From the NCBI GenBank assembly GCA_018110855.1, contig JAGBFZ010000161.1, positions 1 through 22,332 of the forward strand: 22,332 nucleotides of DNA, written 5' to 3'. Below the pieces are notes generated by a model. The model saw only the letters and a program-made list of their open reading frames with translations, was not told the DNA's origin and made no database searches. A program made the translations under genes and the position numbers. Below, one piece after another: positions 8,031-12,612 of this stretch (the first letter of the stretch is position 1; each line of letters begins with the position of its first letter). The DNA is from Oscillospiraceae bacterium. GTDB lineage: Bacteria > Bacillota > Clostridia > Oscillospirales > Ruminococcaceae.

Positions 8031-8215
8031 GTATATTTTGCGGAATTAGTTTTGTTTGCGTCCCGCAATCTTTTTTGCAGAGATATCAGATAGGATAACT
8101 GTGCTTAAAACAAGCGAATATCCGTCCCTTACGGCGAATATATTATATCAGAAAGCACCAAAAATCAGCTCCATAATTTGGAAGATTATTTTTCCATTAA
8201 AATTAAAAAAAACAC
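8031..8215 (+). other. AT-rich intergenic stretch with no supported gene
   Basis: The gap between the protease operon and ireB is 525 bases (7773-8297). It holds the operon promoter, repeat copies A and B and, at its right end, the ireB promoter. In this remaining part I see no ribosome binding site plus start codon and no strong terminator. A TATAAT on the minus strand near 8147-8152 has no convincing -35. Confidence 0.5.
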
Positions 8216-8244
8216 TTGTATTTTCAGAAAAGATAGGTTATAAT
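8216..8244 (+). promoter_or_regulatory. ireB promoter
   Basis: TTGTAT (8216-8221) and TATAAT (8239-8244) are separated by 17 bases. The leader to the GTG start is about 47 bases. Confidence 0.75.
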
Positions 8245-8297
8245 ATAATATAGGAAAAAATCACAGCTGTTAATTTTGATGAAAGGGGTGCAGGCCT

Positions 8298-8546
8298 GTG
8301 AACAATGAGCAGACAATGACATTTTCTGTCTACGAGGATAAGGAAGCTGAGCTTAAAAAGAATCTTACGCTCATTTACGACGCTCTGAGGGAAAAGGGCT
8401 ATAATCCCATAAATCAGATCGTAGGCTATATTTTATCCGAGGATCCTACCTATATAACTACATACAACAATGCGCGAAGCCTTGTTCGTCACATTGACAG
8501 AGATGAGCTGCTTCAGGTGCTTGTTAAGTCCTATCTCGGGGCTTGA
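8298..8546 (+). CDS. ireB: IreB family protein (UPF0297)
   Basis: The 82-residue protein matches IreB/UPF0297 closely: [48 protein letters not shown] is the family core. In Enterococcus faecalis, IreB is a small phosphoprotein acting with the PASTA kinase IreK to control cephalosporin resistance. The N-terminal QTMTF aligns with the segment that holds the phosphorylated threonine there, so Thr6 is a plausible site by analogy. The start is GTG at 8298, with GAAAGGGG about 9 bases upstream. Usually the gene sits beside alaS and ruvX; here it stands alone with its own promoter and terminator, a single-gene unit. Confidence 0.9.
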   Translation: MNNEQTMTFSVYEDKEAELKKNLTLIYDALREKGYNPINQIVGYILSEDPTYITTYNNARSLVRHIDRDELLQVLVKSYLGA

Positions 8547-8565
8547 GCCTTCCGCTATTAACGGG

Positions 8566-8597
8566 CGCATGGTATGATGATATCATGCGTCTTTTTT
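8566..8597 (+). terminator. Intrinsic terminator after ireB
   Basis: A ten-pair stem with one G-T pair (8566-8575 with 8580-8589), loop GATG, is followed by TC and six T. It begins 19 bases after the ireB stop. Confidence 0.85.
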
Positions 8598-8664
8598 GTT
8601 TTGTGAAAGCTGTGTGAAAAACAACTGAAAAGTTGTATTGACATAATATTGTAACCGTTTTGTA

Positions 8665-8693
8665 GTGGTATTTTCCCAAAAATGCGGTATAAT
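8665..8693 (+). promoter_or_regulatory. Possible promoter of the deacetylase gene
   Basis: A consensus TATAAT is at 8688-8693, but the base positions 17 upstream (GTGGTA) are a poor -35. A consensus TTGACA at 8638-8643 lies too far upstream (44-base spacer). The leader would be about 120 bases and contains a 7-pair hairpin CGCAGGT/ACCTGCG (about 8759-8781). Confidence 0.4.
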
Positions 8694-8817
8694 ATTCTCA
8701 GAGATGAAAATAATGCCCCGTGTTGCTCCGCTGAAAAAGGGTATGCTATTATTATTCGCAGGTGTGCTTTTTACCTGCGGTTGATATAGATAGCTTTTTT
8801 CAAAAGGAGGCATACCT

Positions 8818-9579
8818 TTGACGGGTAAAAAAACGGCGGCTCTTATTCTCAGTCTCGCAATGATTTTTTCTGCGGGCTTCGGCTCGGCTGCCCATGCCCT
8901 TGACAGCACCCTTTGCGGTTACGGTCAGGGACGGGAGGTAAATGACGAAAACTGTCCCGTCGGCGCACTGATGTTCAACGAGCAGTTTTATAAATACGGC
9001 GCATATGCGGTCACGGACGGGGATAAAATTGTCCTCACCTTCGATCAGGGCTATGAAAACGGCTTTACGGCGCCTATTCTTGACACATTGAAGGAGAAAA
9101 ACGTTAAGGCGATATTCTTCCTGACGGGAGATTACGCCAAGCGGAATCCCGAGCTTGTGAAAAGAATGATAAGCGAGGGTCATGTTATCGGCAATCACGG
9201 CATGGCGCACGCTTCGCTCCCCAAGCTTTCCGATGAGGAGGTTCGGGAGGAAATTATGTCTCTTCATGAATATGTCAAGCAGGAATACGGCTGCGAAATG
9301 AAATATTTCCGTCCTCCCTGCGGCGAATATTCTGAGAAGGCACTTGCCGCAGTTCATGACTGCGGCTACACCACGCTGGTCTGGAGCTTTGCTTATTGTG
9401 ACTGGAATGTGGACGATCAGCCCGAGGAGAGCGGCGCTCTCGAAAGGGTCTGCTCTGCGGCTCACAATGGTGCGATTTATCTTCTCCACAGCGTTTCCGA
9501 GACAAACTGCCATATCCTTCCCCAAGCTATTGACAACATAAGGGCGGCGGGCTATGAGTTTGGTTTGCCTGAGGTCTGA
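8818..9579 (+). CDS. PdaA-type polysaccharide deacetylase (CE4)
   Basis: This secreted 253-residue protein has a signal peptide (about 1-27, cleavage after AAHA) and one NodB/CE4 domain. Motifs are TFDQGYENG with Asp76, the zinc ligands in GNHGMAH (His127, His131), RPPCGEYS at 165-172 and LLHSVSETN with His224. The TFD-GYENG and LLH-VS motifs are those of the PdaA branch, which removes acetyl groups from N-acetylmuramic acid on the way to muramic-delta-lactam in spore cortex. Whether this organism sporulates is unknown; a vegetative wall role is possible. The start is TTG at 8818, supported by AAAGGAGG 8 bases upstream. The domain matches PdaA in length. It is a single gene with its own terminator. 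Confidence 0.88.
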   Translation: MTGKKTAALILSLAMIFSAGFGSAAHALDSTLCGYGQGREVNDENCPVGALMFNEQFYKYGAYAVTDGDKIVLTFDQGYENGFTAPILDTLKEKNVKAIFFLTGDYAKRNPELVKRMISEGHVIGNHGMAHASLPKLSDEEVREEIMSLHEYVKQEYGCEMKYFRPPCGEYSEKALAAVHDCGYTTLVWSFAYCDWNVDDQPEESGALERVCSAAHNGAIYLLHSVSETNCHILPQAIDNIRAAGYEFGLPEV

Positions 9580-9592
9580 TCTACGACATCAG

Positions 9593-9612
9593 ATCCCCCA
9601 ACGGGGATTTTG
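9593..9612 (+). terminator. Terminator after the deacetylase gene
   Basis: The stem ATCCCC/GGGGAT (9593-9598, 9603-9608) has loop CAAC and is followed by TTTTGATAT (three Ts plus AT-rich sequence after the stem). A second small hairpin (TCTGAT/ATCAGA) overlaps the stop codon just upstream. Confidence 0.6.
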
Positions 9613-9710
9613 ATATATCCTTGTTTTGCTGATGCAGACAGCAGAACGTCTCGTTATCTTCCTTGTTTTATTTTGTCTGCCATTCCCATGCTGCAGCTGC
9701 GGATATGGCT

Positions 9711-9741
9711 TCGCCCCGACGCTAATCGGGGCGATTTTTTT
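9711..9741 (+). terminator. Strong rightward terminator
   Basis: A perfect 9-pair stem TCGCCCCGA/TCGGGGCGA (9711-9719, 9726-9734), loop CGCTAA, is followed by seven T. The DNA between the two terminators (9613-9710) has no supported gene. This could be a back-up terminator for the deacetylase gene or the end of an unrecognised short RNA. Repeat copy C begins immediately after it. Confidence 0.85.
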
Positions 9742-9858
9742 GCGGGTGACGACACTCTGAAAGAGTGTCAGATCTGCGGCGAGGTCGCGTTGTTTATTTA
9801 TTTGGGTCGTAAGTTTTGTCACCGAGCCGATAGATAATGTTACAGCTGTCGGATTTGT
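9742..9858 (+). repeat. Short hairpin repeat family, copy C, with a nested hairpin
   Basis: The outer arms GCGGGT (9742-9747) and ATCTGC (9772-9777) still pair, with two G-T pairs. The place of the 4-base loop of copy A is taken by a perfect 8-pair hairpin GACACTCT/AGAGTGTC (9751-9769). Then GGCGAGGTCGCG as in copy A, the core GTCACCGAGCCGAT and a degenerate tail TTACAGCTGTCGG. The 9580-9885 gap holds only the terminators and this repeat. Confidence 0.75.
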
Positions 9859-9890
9859 CTATAGGTTGGTTAGAGATTAGTATTATTACA

Positions 9891-10919
9891 CTATTCCCAT
9901 AAAATACTCAACTGCAATTGCAACAATGACCACAAGTGCCGAGATGATAAAGCCATGGACCATAGGAGCCACGCCCGATTTTTCATATCCTTGAAGCTGG
10001 TGTTCAGTCCGATTGCGGCGAGAGCGGCTACCATGAGGAATTTGCTGAGCTCCTTCATTCCCGAGGACATTTCTGCGGGGATAACGCCGAGACTGTTTAT
10101 TGCGGTAAGAGCCAAGAAGCCGAGAATGAACCAGGGGAAAATCTTTGCAATGTTAAAGCTGGCTTTTACGTTCTTAGCTTCCGCTCCCACTGCCTCTTTT
10201 CGCTTGATATGTGCGTTAATAAGTGCGAAGATGATTACTGTGGGAATGATGGAAAGGGTTCGGGTGAGCTTTACCATTGTGGCAAAATCTCCTGCGGCTT
10301 CCGAAAACGCATAGCCTGCGGCTACAACGCTTGAGGTGTCATTGACCGCTGTGCCTGCCCATAAGCCGTATGCCATATCCGAAAGTCCCATTGCCTGTCC
10401 GAGTATGGGGAAAAGCACGATCATTGCCATATCGAAAAGGAAGGTTGCGGACATTGCATAGGCGATATCGCTGTCGTCTGCATCGATTACGGGGGAAATT
10501 GCTGCAATTGCCGAGCCGCCGCATATTCCTGTGCCTGCGGAAATGAGATTTGAGAGCTTCCAGTTTATTTTAAGAGCCTTTCCTACAAAATGTCCTATAC
10601 CGAAGCAGGTGAACAGGGTGAATACCATTACGCACAGGGACATTTTTCCCACTTCGACAACCATTCTGATATTAAGGCTTGCGCCTAAAAGAATAATGGC
10701 GAATTTCAGTATCTTTTTTGATGTGAATTTAAGTCCCTTTGAAAAAAGCTCTGTGGGCTTCCAGAAGCTATTTACTATCATTCCGATAAACAGGGCTATG
10801 ACCGATGCACCTATAAGATGTATGGGCAGAAGTCCTTCAAGAAGCTTTGCTATTGCCGCTATTCCAAGTGCCATAACAAAGCCCGGCAGCAGGGCGGCGA
10901 ATTTTTTAACTGTGTTCAT
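9891..10919 (-). CDS. YeiH/UPF0324 family membrane transporter with 3' frameshift
   Basis: The protein is a multi-spanning membrane protein of the YeiH/YadS family (conserved hypothetical 698), proposed to export sulfate or small sulfonates; the true substrate is not settled. Family landmarks are LLGASLNIRMV, SAGTGICGGSAIAAISPV, GLWAGTAVNDTSSVVAAGYAFS and FLMVAALAAIGLNTSF. The reading frame as given (342 residues) loses family character after FKDMKN and ends at 9891. One extra base in the run of five A (T at 9979-9983 on the plus strand) restores KKSGVAPMVHGFIISALVVIVA followed by a stop at 9886, a normal last membrane helix. The ribosome binding site is AAAGGAAAT. It is divergent from a LysR gene that is its probable regulator, the arrangement seen with yeiH-yeiE. 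Confidence 0.85.
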   Translation of the reverse strand: MNTVKKFAALLPGFVMALGIAAIAKLLEGLLPIHLIGASVIALFIGMIVNSFWKPTELFSKGLKFTSKKILKFAIILLGASLNIRMVVEVGKMSLCVMVFTLFTCFGIGHFVGKALKINWKLSNLISAGTGICGGSAIAAISPVIDADDSDIAYAMSATFLFDMAMIVLFPILGQAMGLSDMAYGLWAGTAVNDTSSVVAAGYAFSEAAGDFATMVKLTRTLSIIPTVIIFALINAHIKRKEAVGAEAKNVKASFNIAKIFPWFILGFLALTAINSLGVIPAEMSSGMKELSKFLMVAALAAIGLNTSFKDMKNRAWLLWSMALSSRHLWSLLQLQLSILWE

Positions 10920-10956
10920 GTCTTTTATTTCCTTTCAGATTTTTTATTTCTTCATC

Positions 10957-10988
10957 TTGATTTTATCACAGTTTTATGATAAAATCAA
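10957..10988. promoter_or_regulatory. Symmetric divergent promoter of the transporter and lysR
   Basis: A perfect inverted repeat has 12-base arms TTGATTTTATCA (10957-10968) and TGATAAAATCAA (10977-10988) around 8 bases. Read rightward it gives TTGATT-17-TAAAAT for lysR (10957-10962, 10980-10985). Read leftward it gives the identical TTGATT-17-TAAAAT for the transporter. The two promoters therefore lie on top of each other, each -35 over the other's -10. Confidence 0.75.
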
Positions 10989-11000
10989 ATTATCATTTAA

Positions 11001-11012
11001 TATCAATTGATA
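11001..11012. promoter_or_regulatory. Candidate LysR-type operator
   Basis: The perfect palindrome TATCAATTGATA, preceded by a half-match TTATCATTTAA at 10990-11000, lies between the shared promoter and the lysR start. LysR regulators usually bind dyads with ATC/GAT ends in such divergent gaps. Binding is inference. Confidence 0.45.
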
Positions 11013-11035
11013 AGTAATTTTTATTGGAGGAGCAT

Positions 11036-11905
11036 ATGACAGATACTCGCATTGAGACCTTTCTCACTCTTTGCAGGGTGATGAATTACCGCAAAACTGC
11101 GGAGGAGCTTAATATGACTCAGCCTGCTGTCACACAGCATATACATTATCTGGAAGATCATTACGGCTGCAGGCTGTTTATATATGACAGGAAAAGCCTG
11201 CGAATGACTCCCGAGGCGGAGCTTTTTAAAAGATATGCCGAAAATGTGACCTGTCAGGAGAAACGGCTGAAGGCTCTGCTTTCCGAAAAGAACGGGAGCA
11301 GCCTTTCGGTAGGCGCAACAAAGACCATCGGGGAATATGTCATTTCGGAGCATATCTGCGCTTTTCTTGGGGATCCCGCTAACCGCATTTCGGTTAATGT
11401 GGACAACACAGAGCATCTGCTTGAGGCTTTATCCCGTGGGGAAATAGATTTTGCGCTTATAGAAGGCTTTTTTGACAGCAGCCGCTATGCTTCGAGGCTT
11501 TACAGAAAAGAACCGTTCGTGGGTATATGCGGAGCGGGGCATCATCTTGCGGGGCGGGAGGTCTCCCTTGATGAGATAATGAATGAGGAGCTTATTCTTC
11601 GTGAGGAGGGCAGCGGCACGAGAGAGATACTCAGGCAGCTTCTTGCAGAGCAGAACCGCTCATTTTCGCAGTTCGGACGTATTACTTCCGTCAGCAATTT
11701 CGGGCTTGCTGCCCGTATCCTTGAAAAAGGAATTGGCATTTCCTTTGCATATAAGGCTGTCATGGAGCGGGAAAAGGGACTTGCGGAATTCAAGGTCAGG
11801 GGCTGGGATATTGTGAGAGATTTTAATTATGTTTATCTTGACAATCCCTTTTCTGAGCAGGCGGTGGAGATATTTGCGGGTGTCGACCCGCGGCGGTCTC
11901 GTTAG
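11036..11905 (+). CDS. LysR-type transcriptional regulator
   Basis: The 289-residue protein has an N-terminal winged helix-turn-helix (about 1-60: RIETFLTLCRVMNYRKTAEELNMTQPAVTQHIHYLED) and a C-terminal substrate-binding domain (about 88-280) with EEGSGTREILRQ, typical of CysB/CysL-like members. The start is ATG at 11036, preceded by GGAGGAG 3 bases upstream; an upstream TTG in frame only reads through the ribosome binding site. It is divergent from the YeiH-like transporter, which suggests it senses a small anion or sulfur compound and controls that gene. Oddity: the last ten residues AGVDPRRSR are encoded by repeat copy D, which also supplies the stop codon, so the native C-terminus seems to have been replaced. 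Confidence 0.9.
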   Translation: MTDTRIETFLTLCRVMNYRKTAEELNMTQPAVTQHIHYLEDHYGCRLFIYDRKSLRMTPEAELFKRYAENVTCQEKRLKALLSEKNGSSLSVGATKTIGEYVISEHICAFLGDPANRISVNVDNTEHLLEALSRGEIDFALIEGFFDSSRYASRLYRKEPFVGICGAGHHLAGREVSLDEIMNEELILREEGSGTREILRQLLAEQNRSFSQFGRITSVSNFGLAARILEKGIGISFAYKAVMEREKGLAEFKVRGWDIVRDFNYVYLDNPFSEQAVEIFAGVDPRRSR

Positions 11906-11945
11906 CAGGTTTTGCATGAGCCGTTTTATCTGCGGCTCGGTAACG
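11876..11945 (+). repeat. Short hairpin repeat family, copy D, overlapping the lysR 3' end
   Basis: The hairpin GCGGGT-GTCG-ACCCGC (11876-11891) lies inside the coding region of lysR. It is followed by CGGCGGTCTCG and a second hairpin GAGCCG/CGGCTC (11918-11938), which leads into CGGCTCGGTAACG as in copy B. The lysR stop (11903-11905) falls inside the repeat. Confidence 0.7.
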
Positions 11946-11952
11946 TTTTTTT
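11918..11952 (+). terminator. Possible lysR terminator within repeat D
   Basis: The stem GAGCCG/CGGCTC (11918-11923, 11933-11938) is followed by GGTAACG and seven T (11946-11952). The gap before the T run weakens the call. Confidence 0.35.
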
Positions 11953-11980
11953 GTTTATAGAAATAATATTTTTATCGCTG

Positions 11981-12014
11981 AAAATGAAAATTCCCCGAAA
12001 CAGGTTTCGGGGAA
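11981..12014 (-). terminator. Leftward terminator, probable 3' end of the small-toxin mRNA
   Basis: A perfect 11-base arm pair TTCCCCGAAAC/GTTTCGGGGAA lies at 11991-12014. On the minus strand it is followed by TTTTCATTTT (11981-11990). No other leftward gene precedes it than the small peptide gene at 12178-12276. Confidence 0.65.
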
Positions 12015-12031
12015 GAAGATTTAAAAAGGAC

Positions 12032-12060
12032 TTGACATTGTTACGGGTACGCGGTATAAT
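12032..12060 (+). promoter_or_regulatory. Consensus promoter of the plus-strand small RNA
   Basis: TTGACA (12032-12037) and TATAAT (12055-12060) are separated by 17 bases, a full-consensus SigA-type promoter. Expected start near 12067. Confidence 0.85.
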
Positions 12061-12069
12061 ATAAATAAA

Positions 12070-12112
12070 GAAGCAGCCATATTGACGGCTATGCCGTCAG
12101 GCGGTGTGCTCC
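12070..12112 (+). repeat. Inverted-repeat arm 1 of the toxin-antitoxin locus
   Basis: GAAGCAGCCATA (12070-12081) and AGGCGGTGTGCTCC (12099-12112) recur in reverse complement at 12320-12352. The 12-base part matches perfectly; the second matches over 10 bases, then 4 more after a single bulged base. The inserts between the parts differ. Confidence 0.9.
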
Positions 12113-12149
12113 AAGTTGATTAGTTTTATCACTAACATGATGTTAGTGG

Positions 12150-12189
12150 CTAACCGCTCAAGGTGGTGCTTGGGCGGTTAGTCTTTTTT
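12150..12189 (+). terminator. Terminator of the plus-strand small RNA
   Basis: A 13-pair stem with one G-T pair (12150-12162 with 12169-12181) is followed by TC and six T (12184-12189). The stop codon of the convergent peptide gene lies in this stem. Confidence 0.9.
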
Positions 12190-12276
12190 ATTGCGTCTGT
12201 AATTCAGAACATCTATGATAAGGCGGATTATGTCAACAGCAAGTGCTGACAACGCACATATTTCGAGGATCGTCAT
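12178..12276 (-). CDS. Putative type I toxin: 32-residue hydrophobic peptide
   Basis: The peptide has an acidic residue near the start, then a hydrophobic stretch (about residues 6-24, ICALSALAVDIIRLIIDVL) and a basic tail NYRRNKKD. This size and shape are those of membrane-acting type I toxins of Firmicutes (Fst/TxpA/holin-like groups). I cannot assign it to one family. The start ATG at 12276 has an excellent ribosome binding site, AAGGAGGTG, 7 bases upstream. Its own consensus promoter lies about 100 bases upstream and a convergent small RNA gene overlaps its 3' end. Two charged residues (Asp15, Arg18) interrupt the hydrophobic helix, and Asp22 follows. It is too short for standard gene callers. 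Confidence 0.75.
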   Translation of the reverse strand: MTILEICALSALAVDIIRLIIDVLNYRRNKKD

Positions 12277-12319
12277 ACTTCTGCACCTCCTTCCCGTTTG
12301 GTCTTTTGCGAGGGAAAGA

Positions 12320-12352
12320 GGAGACACACCGCCTACCGTTTATGGCTGCTTC
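12320..12352 (-). repeat. Inverted-repeat arm 2, in the leader of the small-toxin mRNA
   Basis: On the minus strand it reads GAAGCAGCCATA, six other bases, then AGGCGGTGTGTCTCC. It starts about 16 bases from the predicted 5' end of the toxin mRNA. The matching arm is at 12070-12112, within the predicted 3' part of the same mRNA, so the two ends could pair over about 26 bases. Confidence 0.85.
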
Positions 12353-12374
12353 AATGGCACTATGTACCTCTTTA

Positions 12375-12403
12375 ATTATACAGTATTCGACTTGGATTGT
12401 CAA
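12375..12403 (-). promoter_or_regulatory. Consensus promoter of the small-toxin mRNA
   Basis: On the minus strand TTGACA (12398-12403) and TATAAT (12375-12380) are 17 bases apart. The expected start is near 12368, giving a leader of about 92 bases. Between this promoter and the alpha-galactosidase terminator (12404-12545) I see no gene. Confidence 0.85.
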
Positions 12404-12545
12404 ATTACGATTCGGTAACAATCCATTTCGGGATTTTTCTCGTTATTATTTCGCACAAAAAAAGCCGATTTATTTTGTGACGAGAGCAAACAAATGCTTG
12501 TATATTATCATGAAATTATACTTGTTGTATATTTTGCGCAGACAA

Positions 12546-12571
12546 AAAACCGCCCTTGCTTGGGCGGTTTT
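12546..12571. terminator. Bidirectional terminator after the alpha-galactosidase gene
   Basis: The stem AAAACCGCCC/GGGCGGTTTT (12546-12555, 12562-12571) has a 6-base loop. It gives a T run on both strands, six T in the leftward direction. It lies 41 bases past the stop of the leftward operon. Confidence 0.85.
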
Positions 12572-12612
12572 ATAATCTGTATAATTATTGTAGATTATTA
12601 CAATTTGTAATA

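Larger units (their letters stand above)
12067..12189 (+). ncRNA. Putative antisense antitoxin RNA (about 123 nt)
   Basis: The RNA is bounded by a consensus promoter and a strong intrinsic terminator, with no ribosome binding site or plausible reading frame. It contains a hairpin GACGGC-TAT-GCCGTC (12084-12098), a hairpin CACTAACA/TGTTAGTG (about 12130-12148) and the terminator. It overlaps the last codons and stop of the convergent small hydrophobic peptide gene and is fully complementary to the predicted 3' region of that mRNA. This is the layout of type I antitoxin RNAs such as RatA or SR4. The ends are predicted, not mapped. Confidence 0.7.

Noticed and set aside
8638..8643. TTGACA as the -35 for the deacetylase gene
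   Set aside because: No acceptable -10 lies 16-18 bases downstream; the nearest TATAAT is 44 bases away.
9610..9837. 75-codon frame crossing the terminator and repeat C
   Set aside because: It reads through a strong terminator and a repeat with a nested hairpin and has no ribosome binding site.
11024..11035. TTG start of lysR giving four extra residues
   Set aside because: Those codons are the ribosome binding site of the ATG at 11036.
12215..12575. Plus-strand frames of 67 and 110 codons over the toxin locus
   Set aside because: They cross both promoters and the terminator region and lack ribosome binding sites; the 32-codon minus-strand frame has far better signals.
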